Shown piece by piece: positions 35,077 to 43,495 of a DNA stretch of 64,000 bases; within the stretch, counting starts at the first letter, position 1, and each line of letters begins with the position of its first letter. The stretch is from Tectiglobus sp965223355 (GTDB lineage Bacteria > Pseudomonadota > Alphaproteobacteria > Rhizobiales > Hyphomicrobiaceae). Both the position numbers and the translations under genes were made by a program. The DNA lies in assembly GCA_965223355.1 (NCBI GenBank), contig CBDCWE010000003.1, forward strand, positions 2,914,001 to 2,978,000. Reading direction: 5' to 3'. The notes beneath the pieces are model-generated. The model saw only the letters and a list, made by a program, of their open reading frames with translations. It was not told where the DNA came from and did no database searches.

Positions 35077-36381
35077 ATGACCGACGGCAGCAATCTGCCC
35101 CAACCCAGGTTTGACACCCTTGCCGTCCATGCCGGCGCATCGCCTGATCCGGCAACCGGGGCGCGGGCAACGCCGATTTATCAAACGACGTCATTCGTAT
35201 TCGATGATGCTGATCATGCCGCCGCGTTGTTTGGTCTTGAAGCGTTCGGCAACATCTACACGCGCATTATGAACCCAACCCAGTCGGTTCTCGAAGCGCG
35301 CGTTGCCGCGCTTGAAGGCGGCACTGCAGCGCTGGCGGTTGCATCCGGTCACGCTGCGCAGTTTCTTGCGTTCCATACCTTGCTTGAGCAAGGCGACGAG
35401 TTTGTCGCCGGCCGCCAGCTCTACGGCGGCTCGGTCAACCAGTTCAACCATGCCTACAAGAAGTTCGGCTGGAATGTCGCCTGGGCCGATTCAACTGATC
35501 CGGCGAGTTTCGAAGCGGCGATCACCGATAAGACCCGCGCCATCTTTATCGAGAGTATTGCCAATCCGGGAGGCGTCATTGTCGACATCGAAGCGATTGG
35601 CAGTATCGCCAAGAAGGCCAATGTTCCGCTGATTGTCGACAACACCATGGCATCGCCGTATTTGTGCCGGCCGGTTGATTTCGGCGCCGATATCGTGGTC
35701 CACTCGCTGACCAAGTTCATTGGCGGGCACGGCAATTCCATTGGCGGCATCATCGTCGATTGCGGGACCTACGACTGGCTCGGTTCGCAACACCGCTACA
35801 AGACGCTGGTCGAGCCCAACGCCTCCTATAACGGCATGAAGCTCGCCGAGACGTTCGGCAACTTCGCGTTTGCGATTGCGTGCCGTGTTATGGCGTTGCG
35901 CGATCTCGGCGCTGCCATCTCACCGATGAACGCGTTCCTGATCCTGACCGGTTGTGAAACGTTGCCCTTGCGCATGGCCCGCCACTGCGAAAACGCGCTC
36001 GCTGCGGCTCAGTTCCTGTCCACCCACGAGAAAGTTTCCTGGGTCAGCTATCCCGGCTTGCCGGATGACCCCTATCATCACCTGCACAGAAGGATCTGTC
36101 CCAAGGGCGCCGGCTCGGTGTTCACCTTCGGTCTCAAGGGGGGTTACGAGGCCGGCGTCGCCTTTGTCGGCAACCTCAACATGTTCAGCCACTTGGCAAA
36201 CATTGGTGATACCCGCAGTCTGGTCATCCACCCGGCTTCCACGACCCACCGGCAGTTGACCGATGAGCAGCGGATTGCTGCTGGTGCGGGACCTGATGTC
36301 GTGCGCTTGTCGATCGGCATCGAAGACAAAGACGACATCATTGCGGATATCGCGCAGGCGCTGGAGGGCGTCGCCGTTTGA
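35077..36381 (+). CDS. metY: O-acetylhomoserine aminocarboxypropyltransferase (sulfhydrylase)
   Basis: The 434-residue PLP enzyme of the Cys/Met metabolism family uses sulfide and O-acetylhomoserine to give homocysteine. FDTLAVHAGASPDPATGARATPIYQTTSF at the start and NIYTRIMNPT are typical of MetY. The PLP lysine is in HSLTKFIGGHG. The length exceeds that of cystathionine synthases and fits MetY. GGAG precedes the ATG. A dispersed multi-hairpin element follows its stop. The closest alternative is O-succinylhomoserine sulfhydrylase. Confidence 0.92.
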   Translation: MTDGSNLPQPRFDTLAVHAGASPDPATGARATPIYQTTSFVFDDADHAAALFGLEAFGNIYTRIMNPTQSVLEARVAALEGGTAALAVASGHAAQFLAFHTLLEQGDEFVAGRQLYGGSVNQFNHAYKKFGWNVAWADSTDPASFEAAITDKTRAIFIESIANPGGVIVDIEAIGSIAKKANVPLIVDNTMASPYLCRPVDFGADIVVHSLTKFIGGHGNSIGGIIVDCGTYDWLGSQHRYKTLVEPNASYNGMKLAETFGNFAFAIACRVMALRDLGAAISPMNAFLILTGCETLPLRMARHCENALAAAQFLSTHEKVSWVSYPGLPDDPYHHLHRRICPKGAGSVFTFGLKGGYEAGVAFVGNLNMFSHLANIGDTRSLVIHPASTTHRQLTDEQRIAAGAGPDVVRLSIGIEDKDDIIADIAQALEGVAV

Positions 36382-36394
36382 CCCGTTGCCGCCT

Positions 36395-36540
36395 TCGGAA
36401 ACCTCCGATGAGGTCCCGGGGTCCAGGGCCCCCATCCCCTGGTCGCGGAGTTTGAGGGGCGGACAAGCCCCTCATCGATCGCCGCCAAGCGGCGATAAGT
36501 CAAGGGCGCTGCCTTTAACGGTCCCGCCAAAGGGCCGGGC
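36395..36540. repeat. Multi-hairpin dispersed element, copy 3
   Basis: The element has the same orientation as copy 1: GGAAACCTCC end, CCAGGG/CCCCTGG stem, TTTGAGGGGC/GCCCCTCA, ATCGCCGCC/GCGGCGAT, and a worn AAGGGC/GCC stem. The right end is cut off next to the stop codon of the minus-strand FAD dehydrogenase at 36543. It fills the whole space between two convergent genes. Confidence 0.8.
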
Positions 36541-36542
36541 CA

Positions 36543-37955
36543 TCACGGCAAGACCTTGCCCGGGTTCATGCGGTCGTCCGGATCGAGGGCCGCCTTGATG
36601 GTGCGCATCACATCGAGTGCCACCGGGTCCTTGTGCGCCTGCATGGCGTGGCGCTTCGACTGTCCGATGCCATGTTCGGCGGAAAAACTTCCGCCAAGAT
36701 CGACCGCGATTTCGTTGACCAGCGTCTCGAAGCCCTGTGTATAGTGCTGCCAGCCATCGCGCCCATCGCACCAGCCTTCCGGCGCTTGCAGCGAGAAGTG
36801 GATGTTGCCGTCGCCGGCATGCCCGATCGCTGAGATTCGCCCCTTTGGCCAGCGCTTGGCGACCTCGGCCGATGCTTTGTCGATGAATTCCGGCACTGCA
36901 GAAACCGGTACGGCGGTGTCCGTGCCCGCCATTGGCCCGGCCTGGCGATTGCATTCGGGATAGTCCTCGCGAATCTTCCAGATCGCAAGCCGCTGCGCTT
37001 CACTTTCGGCCAGCACCGCGTTGGTGACCTCGCTTGCCGTCATCGCCGCGCCGAGCGTGTCCTCCATCATCGCGCGCAACGGCACACTGGAGTGGGCGGC
37101 TGCAATTTCGACCATGACGTACCAGGGGCTATCAAGCGGCAGCGGTATTCTGAGATCGACACCATAACGGGCGACCATTTCCATGCAGTGGCAGGCGCAC
37201 AACTCAAAGGCGATGAGATCGGCGCCGGCCTCCTTGATGCGGGCGTGCAGCGCGAGGGCTGCCGCCGGCGTCGGGACTGCGACAAACGCGGTTTCCGCAC
37301 GCTTGATCGCCGGGCGCAATTGCAGTGCCGCGGCTGTAATGACGCCTAACGTGCCTTCGGCGCCGATGAACAAGTGGCGCAACGCATAGCCGCTGTTGTC
37401 CTTTCTGACACGCCGCAAATCATTAAGGATCCGGCCGTCGGGCAGCACCACTTCGAGGCCGAGCACAAGGTCACGCGCGTTGCCCCAGCTCAACGTGCGA
37501 ATACCGCCGGCGTTGGTGCCTAGCATACCGCCGATTTGGGCGGTGCCCTGGGCTCCCCATTGGATCGGAAACAGACGGTTGGCGTCTGCTGCGGCCTGTT
37601 GCACGGTTTGCACGACACAACCGGCTTCGGCGACGATCGAGAAATCTTCGGCGTCGACCGCGCGGATACGGTTCAAGCGTTCCAGCGAGACGATGACGGT
37701 CGGCGGACCGTTGGCCTGCGCAACCGCCGCCCCGCAAAGCCCGGTGCGCCCGCCGGCCGGAACCACCGCCAGCTGCAGGTCGGCGGCGCGGCGCAGAACA
37801 GCTGCGACCTCGGCGGTGGTTGCCGGTTTGACGACGGCCACCGGCGCGCAAGTATAGGCGCCGCGCCAATCGCTGGCATAGGGCGCCATGTCTTCCGCGC
37901 CGGTCAGGCAGGCGGCCGGTCCAACGACTTCTCCAAACGTCTCATTCACGCTCAA
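36543..37955 (-). CDS. FAD-linked dehydrogenase, GlcD/D-lactate or D-2-hydroxyglutarate type
   Basis: The 470-residue flavoprotein has an N-terminal FAD-binding type 4 domain (VVPAGGRTGLCGAAV and LGTNAGGIRTLSWGNARDLVLGLEVV). A C-terminal FAD-oxidase domain ends in EHGIGQSKRHAMQAHK and ALDPDDRMNPGKVLP. Members oxidise glycolate, D-lactate, D-2-hydroxyglutarate or related hydroxyacids. The start is the TTG preceded by GGGAGG at seven bases; a GTG two codons later and an ATG 60 bases upstream are alternatives. It stands alone between metY and tenA. The substrate is unknown. Confidence 0.87.
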   Translation of the reverse strand: MSVNETFGEVVGPAACLTGAEDMAPYASDWRGAYTCAPVAVVKPATTAEVAAVLRRAADLQLAVVPAGGRTGLCGAAVAQANGPPTVIVSLERLNRIRAVDAEDFSIVAEAGCVVQTVQQAAADANRLFPIQWGAQGTAQIGGMLGTNAGGIRTLSWGNARDLVLGLEVVLPDGRILNDLRRVRKDNSGYALRHLFIGAEGTLGVITAAALQLRPAIKRAETAFVAVPTPAAALALHARIKEAGADLIAFELCACHCMEMVARYGVDLRIPLPLDSPWYVMVEIAAAHSSVPLRAMMEDTLGAAMTASEVTNAVLAESEAQRLAIWKIREDYPECNRQAGPMAGTDTAVPVSAVPEFIDKASAEVAKRWPKGRISAIGHAGDGNIHFSLQAPEGWCDGRDGWQHYTQGFETLVNEIAVDLGGSFSAEHGIGQSKRHAMQAHKDPVALDVMRTIKAALDPDDRMNPGKVLP

Positions 37956-38144
37956 GGTTGCGCCCTCCCAAAGGCATCGCGCTTCACAATACAGTGCCTT
38001 GCCCGCCACGAACATCCCACTGCTCTGATCATTGGTCGCTGTTGCAGCGCCGTGCGCGGGTTTGACATTTGGCGCAAGCGGCCGCCAGATGCTGGTGTCG
38101 ATCGTTCCAAGCTCATCTGCGAGCCTCGCAAGAAGTTGTGCGCC

Positions 38145-38822
38145 ATGTCATTTTTCAATCGTCTCAAGAGCCAGGCCGTAACCGAGTGGCAGGCCTACGC
38201 CGAGCATCCCTTCACCAATGGCCTGGCGGACGGCTCGCTCCCTGCCGCCGCCTTCAAGCATTACCTGGTCCAGGACTATCTGTTTCTGATCGAGTTTGCG
38301 CGTGCCTATGCGCTGGCTGTCTACAAGGCGCCGAACCTGGCGGACATGCGCGATGCCGCGGCCGGGATGGCTGCGATCTTGGACGTCGAGATGGACCTGC
38401 ATGTCGGGCTCTGCGCCGGCTGGGGGCTGTCGCCCGCTGATCTGGAGGCGACACCTGCGGCTGCTGAAACGCTTGCCTACACCCGCTACGTCCTGGATAC
38501 CGGCATGCGCGGCGATCTTCTCGCCCTCAAGGTTGCCCTGTCACCCTGCGTGATCGGCTATGCGCAGATTGCAACGCGCCTGGCCAAGCATCCCGGCGCT
38601 TTGGACGCCGCCAACCCTTACGCGGCGTGGATCAAAGAGTATTCGAGCGACGCCTACCGGGACGTCGCCACCAACGCCGCGGCCCAGCTCGACAATCTGG
38701 CGCAACGCTATCTGACGCCGGCGCGCGAAGCGGAACTGGCGGAGATTTTCCGCGAGGCGACCCGCTTGGAAGCCGATTTCTGGGACATGGGCTGGCGCGT
38801 CGGCGGCGTCGACAACGCCTGA
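38145..38822 (+). CDS. tenA: TenA-family thiaminase II / aminopyrimidine aminohydrolase
   Basis: The 225-residue all-helical enzyme hydrolyses aminomethylpyrimidines for thiamine salvage. The active-site Cys is in LSPCVIGYAQIA, and the C-terminal Glu lies in TRLEADFWDMGW. The ATG at 38145 is chosen; the frame is open for 600 bases upstream but antisense to the FAD dehydrogenase. No thi genes or TPP-riboswitch-like sequence lie in front of it, so it is an isolated salvage gene. Confidence 0.88.
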   Translation: MSFFNRLKSQAVTEWQAYAEHPFTNGLADGSLPAAAFKHYLVQDYLFLIEFARAYALAVYKAPNLADMRDAAAGMAAILDVEMDLHVGLCAGWGLSPADLEATPAAAETLAYTRYVLDTGMRGDLLALKVALSPCVIGYAQIATRLAKHPGALDAANPYAAWIKEYSSDAYRDVATNAAAQLDNLAQRYLTPAREAELAEIFREATRLEADFWDMGWRVGGVDNA

Positions 38823-38849
38823 TCCAGCCGCCAGAACGACGATCGGCGA

Positions 38850-39575
38850 TCACGCTGGCACAGTCCATTCCAACACAACGAACCACGGCATGCGCCTATA
38901 GCGTTCGATCCGTGCCGGATCGCCACTGTGCGGGGCGGGTTCGTCGAAGTGCGCGAGCTGCAGGCCGGCCGCCAAAAACGCCTTCATGTAGGCCGACAAT
39001 GGCCGGTGCCAGTTGATGATGCTGATCCCCGACCATTCCGATCGCATCGGATATTCGCTGAGATAGTGATCGACCGGCCAGTGCTGCAATTCACCATCCG
39101 GTGCCGTGATCCAGCCCTTTGACGAACCCGCCGTACCCATCGCCGACAAGTTCGCCACCAACACTGTACCGCCAGGGATGAGAACCCGGGCCATCTCCCG
39201 GATTGCCTGCTCATAGCCGTCGATATCAACCAGGGTGAGATAACTGACGACGAGATCAAACTGATCATCCTCGAACGGCAGCTTCTCGGCGCGGGCCAGT
39301 TGATAGTCACCGTCCGGATCCAAACTCTTGGCACGATCCAAGAGCACGCGTGTGGGATCGATTCCCGTGACCGGAATTCGCCGCTCACCAAGAATTCGGC
39401 AAAAGCGGCCTTCACCGCATCCAACATCGAGGGCGCGTTGGATGTGGCGGCCATCGATGCGCTCCAACATGACTTTGTCGAGCACAAATCGCCGTGCCCA
39501 GTCCCCGGTTTCGCCGATCGATGCGATCCAGGCATCAGCCGAGGCATTCCAGCCGCTATCATCAGTGTCTTCCAT
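38850..39575 (-). CDS. Class I SAM-dependent methyltransferase
   Basis: The 241-residue protein has the SAM-binding glycine motif ALDVGCGEGRFCRIL near residue 50. The acidic strand end is GIDPTRVLL, motif II/III is FDLVVSYLTLVDI, and LIPGGTVLVANL follows. It belongs to the broad UbiE/methyltransf_11 group, so the substrate cannot be inferred. The start ATG gives MEDTDDS; 14 more residues are open upstream. It converges with tenA and is divergent from the interrupted cytochrome c gene. Confidence 0.85.
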   Translation of the reverse strand: MEDTDDSGWNASADAWIASIGETGDWARRFVLDKVMLERIDGRHIQRALDVGCGEGRFCRILGERRIPVTGIDPTRVLLDRAKSLDPDGDYQLARAEKLPFEDDQFDLVVSYLTLVDIDGYEQAIREMARVLIPGGTVLVANLSAMGTAGSSKGWITAPDGELQHWPVDHYLSEYPMRSEWSGISIINWHRPLSAYMKAFLAAGLQLAHFDEPAPHSGDPARIERYRRMPWFVVLEWTVPA

Positions 39576-39734
39576 AGCGCCAATGTCCTGCCGGTTGCCT
39601 GCCGCACCCCGCAACATGGCTCGGTTCTTCGGGACGGGTCAAGGGAGTTTTGACCTCCCTCAAGGTGATCCGTTGGCCGGACAATCATGCTGTCGACCAT
39701 GACAACCGGGGGGTGTTGCGCGAAGGAATGCAGC

Positions 39735-40259
39735 ATGGCGAATGCGAGGCAACTTAGGGACCCGCTAAACAAGTCACGGGTTTGCAAAGGGCATTGCCCT
39801 TTGCCGGGATTGTTAAGGGCGGAGCCCTTAACATATCGCCGCTCGGCGGCGATCGATGAGGGGCTTTCAGCCCCTCATACTCCCCGACCAGGGGATCATC
39901 CCCTGGCCCCCAAACTCGGTCAGAGGTTCCTTAGCGCGCTACTTTTGAGCCTGACGCTGGTTTGTGCCCCGATTGGTCATGCCCAGGACAGGTCGGCGGT
40001 CGATGCCGGCCGCACCCTTGCCGACAGGCTCTGTGCCAGCTGTCATGCGATCGGCAAAACCGGCCCGAGCAAACTTGCCAAGGCCCCGCCGTTCCGCGTC
40101 ATTGCCAATCGCTACTCGGTCTGGACGTTGCAGGAGGCGCTGGCCGAGGGCATCGTGACCGGCCATGCGCAAATGCCGGAGTTCGTTCTCAATCCGGACG
40201 AGATCAACGATTTGCTGTCGTTCATGGACACGTTCACCGCCAAGAGTAAGACGAAGTGA
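39735..40259 (+). CDS. Class I cytochrome c with element inserted in its signal peptide
   Basis: The C-terminal 90 residues are a small monohaem cytochrome c with LCASCH haem attachment and a likely axial Met in HAQMPEF. Just before it is a hydrophobic stretch LSALLLSLTLVCAPIGHA, a signal-peptide core and cleavage site. The only good start is the ATG at 39735 with AAGGA seven bases upstream, giving a basic MANARQLR. Between these two halves lies copy 4 of the multi-hairpin element, read in frame for about 60 residues without a stop. The signal peptide is thus probably split and export impaired. Alternative TTG starts exist inside the element. Confidence 0.7.
   Translation: MANARQLRDPLNKSRVCKGHCPLPGLLRAEPLTYRRSAAIDEGLSAPHTPRPGDHPLAPKLGQRFLSALLLSLTLVCAPIGHAQDRSAVDAGRTLADRLCASCHAIGKTGPSKLAKAPPFRVIANRYSVWTLQEALAEGIVTGHAQMPEFVLNPDEINDLLSFMDTFTAKSKTK
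39753..39934. repeat. Multi-hairpin dispersed element, copy 4
   Basis: The element has the same orientation as copy 2 and is the best preserved: terminal CTTAGGGACCCGCTAAACAAG, GGGCATTGCCC, TTAAGGGC/GCCCTTAA, ATCGCCGC/GCGGCGAT, TGAGGGGCT/AGCCCCTCA, CCAGGGGAT/ATCCCCTGG, and the end TCAGAGGTTCCTTAG. It lies inside the cytochrome c signal-peptide region and adds a length that keeps the frame open. Confidence 0.85.
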
Positions 40260-40984
40260 GCGATGCACGCCTCGAAGCCGATCACACGCCCGCTGCCATT
40301 CGCAAGCGCCTCGCCACCGCGCCCAAACCGAACTATCTGCGCGATTGGGTCTACGGCGGCATCGACGGAACGGTCACGACATTTGCGATCGTCGCCGGCG
40401 TCGTCGGCGCTGACCTCGGCGCCCGTGTCATCCTCATTCTCGGGCTCGCCAATTTGCTGGCAGACGGCTTTTCGATGGCTGCCGGCAACTACAGCGGCAC
40501 CAAGACGGAAATCGACGACTATCGCCGGATCGAAGCGCTCGAGCGCCGCCATATCGAGCGGGTGCCGCAGGGCGAGCGCGAAGAAGTGCGCCAACTCCTT
40601 GAGCAACGCGGGCTGAGCGGCGACGCCCTCGAACAGGCGACGGACGCCATCACGGCCGATGAGGATCGGTGGATCGACGTCATGATGCGCGACGAGCATG
40701 GCCTTGCAAGCGCACCCCGCTCGCCACTGCGCGCCGCCTTGAGCACGTTTGCATCGTTTATCATTTGCGGCGCCGCCCCGCTCGTGCCCTTCGCGCTGGG
40801 CCTGTCGCGGGCCTTCGAAATTGCCATGGCGGCAGCTGCCGTCGTGTTTGCGCTGATTGGCGCTTTGAAGAGCCAGTGGTCGCTTTCGCCGGCCTGGCGA
40901 TCTGCGCTCGAGACGTTGATCATCGGAGCCGTCGCGGCCGCGGTTGCCTATGGCATCGGCGTGCTGCTCAAGGGATTGGTTTGA
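40256..40984 (+). CDS. VIT1/CCC1-family iron/manganese transporter
   Basis: The 242-residue membrane protein has an N-terminal YGGIDGTVTTFAIVAGVVGA helix and LADGFSMAAGNYSGTKTE, the family core that carries metal through the membrane. A charged helical cytoplasmic part (about residues 85-145) follows, then two to three more membrane segments. Relatives move Fe2+ or Mn2+ out of the cytoplasm or into a compartment. The start is GTG overlapping the cytochrome stop (GTGA), so it depends on translation of the interrupted gene upstream. Confidence 0.87.
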   Translation: MSDARLEADHTPAAIRKRLATAPKPNYLRDWVYGGIDGTVTTFAIVAGVVGADLGARVILILGLANLLADGFSMAAGNYSGTKTEIDDYRRIEALERRHIERVPQGEREEVRQLLEQRGLSGDALEQATDAITADEDRWIDVMMRDEHGLASAPRSPLRAALSTFASFIICGAAPLVPFALGLSRAFEIAMAAAAVVFALIGALKSQWSLSPAWRSALETLIIGAVAAAVAYGIGVLLKGLV

Positions 40985-41060
40985 CCTGGATCGCCCGCTC
41001 TATCGCGTCGTCTGTGACAAAGTCCTTCGGTTTCGCCTCAGTTACCTTGGTCCCAGACCA

Positions 41061-41107
41061 CTAGAGCAACCTGCCTTTATTCGGAATCGGAACGATCCCG
41101 AATAAAG
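41061..41107. repeat. Palindromic repeat identical to window start
   Basis: CTAGAGCAACCTGCC leads into CTTTATTCGG-N-CCGAATAAAG. The 47 bases are the exact inverted complement of bases 1-47. The first twelve bases, CTAGAGCAACCT, also open copy 1 of the multi-hairpin element at 18245, so the two repeat families share an end. Confidence 0.8.
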
Positions 41108-41145
41108 GCAGAAAGTTGCTCGCCTCTAAAGTGGCGATCATCTTT

Positions 41146-41189
41146 GTGCTTTGAGTTGGAACCGCAATAGCGGTTCCAACTTAAAGCAC
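41146..41189. terminator. Strong hairpin between convergent genes
   Basis: GTGCTTTGAGTTGGAACCGC and GCGGTTCCAACTTAAAGCAC form 20-base arms with a four-base loop and one G-T type mismatch. The hairpin lies between the VIT-type gene (plus) and the mrp gene (minus), seven bases past the mrp stop. There is no T-run, so termination is likely but unproven; it may be another repeat family. Confidence 0.5.
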
Positions 41190-41195
41190 GATGAT

Positions 41196-42737
41196 CTAGG
41201 CGCGGCTGAGGCCCTTGTCTTTGAGTTCGGCGAGGTAGGCAGACCAGCGCCGCGGCTTGTCTTCGCCAAGTTCCCTCAGATATGCCCACGAATAAAGCCC
41301 CGTATCATGGCCGTCGTCGAAGACGATGCGGACCGCATAGCTGCCCACCGGGCGCAGCTCCTTGATCGTCACATGCTGTTTGCCGCCAACCGTCACCCGC
41401 TGACTGGGTGAGTGACCTTGCACTTCGGCCGACGGGCTCATGACGCGCAGCATCTCGGCGCTGAGCTCGAAGGAGCTCGCATCATCGTAGGTCACGATCA
41501 ATTGCGATCGATCGTTGCTGAGCGTCAAAGTCGGCTTGACCAGCGTGCTTTGAGCGGCCTGGATCTCGGACCAGGTCTTGGCTGCCAGGTCCGCGTAGAT
41601 GCGCGCATGCAAGGATTCCGGATCCGTCACCACGATCGGTTGGCCGCGGTCCGACGTCGCGCGAATGTCGATGTGCAATGGTATCGCGCCGAGAAATGGA
41701 AGCCCAAGCTTTTCCGCTTCGGCCTGCGCACCGCCGTGTCCGAAAATGTCAGAGCGCTCACCGCATTTGGGGCAAACGAATGTGCTCATGTTTTCGATGA
41801 TGCCCAGAACCGGCACATCAACCCGCTGGAACATGGCCAGGCCCTTGCGCGCATCGATCAACGCTAGATCTTGCGGAGTTGAGATGATCACGGCACCGGA
41901 CAGCGGAACCTGTTGCGCCATGGTCAACTGCACATCGCCGGTGCCCGGCGGCATATCGATGACGATGATGTCCAGTTCCCCCCAGGCGACCTCGCGCAGC
42001 ATCTGATTGAGGGCGCTGACAACCATCGGCCCGCGCCAGATGATCGGCGTTGCCTCCTCCACCAGAAAGCCCATCGACATCGTCTTGAGACCATATCCGC
42101 TCATCGGCTGAAGCTTGCCGGCGGGCCCGGCCGCCGGGCGCCCCGCGAGGCCCAACAGACGCGGCTGCGAGGGACCGTAAATGTCGGCATCAAGAAGTCC
42201 GACCTTGAGACCGTTGGCCTGCATGCCGAGCGCCAGATTGACCGCGGTCGTCGACTTGCCGACGCCGCCCTTGCCGCTGGCGACGGCAATCAGATGTTTG
42301 ACACCGGGAATGCCCTGCGCGCCGGCCCCGCTGCCCTGTCCAAGGGCTGGCGCCTGACCGTTTCCGGAACCCGTCGCCCGGGCCGCTCTGGCTTGTTGCA
42401 CGCGCGGATGTTCGGGCGCCTGGCCGCCGTCCGGGGCACCGCCAGCCTGCGCACCGCTGGATGCCGCTGAGGCACGCGATGTGCCCGGTGCATTTTCGGC
42501 GGTCAGAACGGCCGTAACGCCGCTCACGCCGGCGATGTCGCCAACCACCTTGGCGGCGGCCTGGCGCAAGGGCTCAAGCTCCTCGGCACGCGATGGCTCG
42601 ATGGTAATCGAAAAGTAGACCTTGCCGTCCCGAACGAGGATCTCCGAGACCAGCCCGAGGTCGACGATGTTGCTTTCGAGATCCGGTCCCTTGACGCGCA
42701 TCAGAGCGTCGCGAACTTGATCTTGCGTCACGGACAT
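41196..42737 (-). CDS. mrp: Mrp/ApbC iron-sulfur carrier ATPase fused to DUF971
   Basis: The 513-residue protein has three parts. Residues 1-80 are a DUF59/MIP18-like domain. A low-complexity Gly/Ala/Gln linker follows to about 150. Then comes the Mrp/NBP35 P-loop ATPase, with SGKGGVGKSTTAVNLAL, DADIYGPSQPRLLG and the cluster-bridging CPKC motif in STFVCPKCGE. The last about 105 residues (from TLSNDRSQLIVTYDD) are a DUF971/GBBH-N-like domain with SPSAEVQGH and GSYAVRIVFDDGHDTGLYSW. It likely carries or inserts Fe-S clusters. The DUF971 fusion is unusual. The start has GGAG nine bases upstream. Confidence 0.9.
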   Translation of the reverse strand: MSVTQDQVRDALMRVKGPDLESNIVDLGLVSEILVRDGKVYFSITIEPSRAEELEPLRQAAAKVVGDIAGVSGVTAVLTAENAPGTSRASAASSGAQAGGAPDGGQAPEHPRVQQARAARATGSGNGQAPALGQGSGAGAQGIPGVKHLIAVASGKGGVGKSTTAVNLALGMQANGLKVGLLDADIYGPSQPRLLGLAGRPAAGPAGKLQPMSGYGLKTMSMGFLVEEATPIIWRGPMVVSALNQMLREVAWGELDIIVIDMPPGTGDVQLTMAQQVPLSGAVIISTPQDLALIDARKGLAMFQRVDVPVLGIIENMSTFVCPKCGERSDIFGHGGAQAEAEKLGLPFLGAIPLHIDIRATSDRGQPIVVTDPESLHARIYADLAAKTWSEIQAAQSTLVKPTLTLSNDRSQLIVTYDDASSFELSAEMLRVMSPSAEVQGHSPSQRVTVGGKQHVTIKELRPVGSYAVRIVFDDGHDTGLYSWAYLRELGEDKPRRWSAYLAELKDKGLSRA

Positions 42738-42892
42738 TGTCGATTTCTCCAGGTTTGACGGTGGGCGGTTCATGGAGATATAGGGCCAAAGCTCCGGTCC
42801 GCCTAGATCATTCGTGCTCCAGGCGGCGCCGCTCTGAGCGGGCCGGCCGCTCAGATACTATTGGCGAGGCAGCATCGAGCTTGGTGGCGGTC

Positions 42893-43495
42893 TCATTCCC
42901 GGTTCAATCGGGCAAGCCAGTGGCCCAGGCAAGCACCAACGCTTGCCTGCCAGACGGACATGAGGATCGCCAGAGCAACTGTTTGATGCCAACCCGATAG
43001 AAAGAAATATAGCAGTAGACCCGCGAGCCCTCCGACCACAGCCGTCGTCACGATCGGCCTGACGCCGCGCAAACAAGGTACCGCCAACGCGCCGCCAACG
43101 ACCATGATCGTGGCGCCAACGATGCCGGCGATGAAACCCGTGGCCAACTGGATCAAGAGTGTTGCTTGGCTGCTCGAGGACGTCACGGCTTGGTGCCCGA
43201 ACAAGACACGGTGATGCTGGGGATCATAGATCCAGAAGGCCGTACGCAACGCAGCGCTCCACGCCAGCAGCGTGGCAAGGAATACCAGCACCAACACCCA
43301 GCTGCGACGTTCGCCGGCCGACCAGAAACCAACACTGACGATCGGTCCGAATATAACGGCGGGATGAACCGAGGAGTCCTCGAGCAGAAACAATGCCGAG
43401 ACCGGCTTCAGGGCGTTGGCGAACCCGTCGGGGACAACAGCCGAAGCGATCCCGGTCAAGGCGCCGCCAAGTGCCATGAAGGTGGCCGTCGTCAT
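42893..43495 (-). CDS. Hypothetical polytopic membrane protein
   Basis: The protein is about 200 residues, strongly hydrophobic, with roughly six membrane segments and glycine-rich helices such as LATGFIAGIVGATIMVVGGALA. I recognise no family or catalytic motif. A GGAGG lies 13 bases before the chosen ATG (MTTATFMALGG); an ATG 33 bases further upstream is also possible. It stands alone, with about 215 bases of non-coding sequence upstream and 155 downstream. Confidence 0.6.
   Translation of the reverse strand: MTTATFMALGGALTGIASAVVPDGFANALKPVSALFLLEDSSVHPAVIFGPIVSVGFWSAGERRSWVLVLVFLATLLAWSAALRTAFWIYDPQHHRVLFGHQAVTSSSSQATLLIQLATGFIAGIVGATIMVVGGALAVPCLRGVRPIVTTAVVGGLAGLLLYFFLSGWHQTVALAILMSVWQASVGACLGHWLARLNRE

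Noticed and set aside
37536..38144. N-terminal extension of TenA to 428 residues
   Set aside because: The extra 200 residues are antisense to the FAD dehydrogenase and do not resemble any TenA; the ATG at 38145 gives the family length.
37956..38144. TPP riboswitch before tenA
   Set aside because: The conserved CTGAGA and ACCTGA-type elements are not present.
39753..39934. Five-base target-site duplication CTTAG flanking element copy 4
   Set aside because: CTTAG or close variants are part of the element termini in other copies, so it cannot be claimed as a duplication of target DNA.
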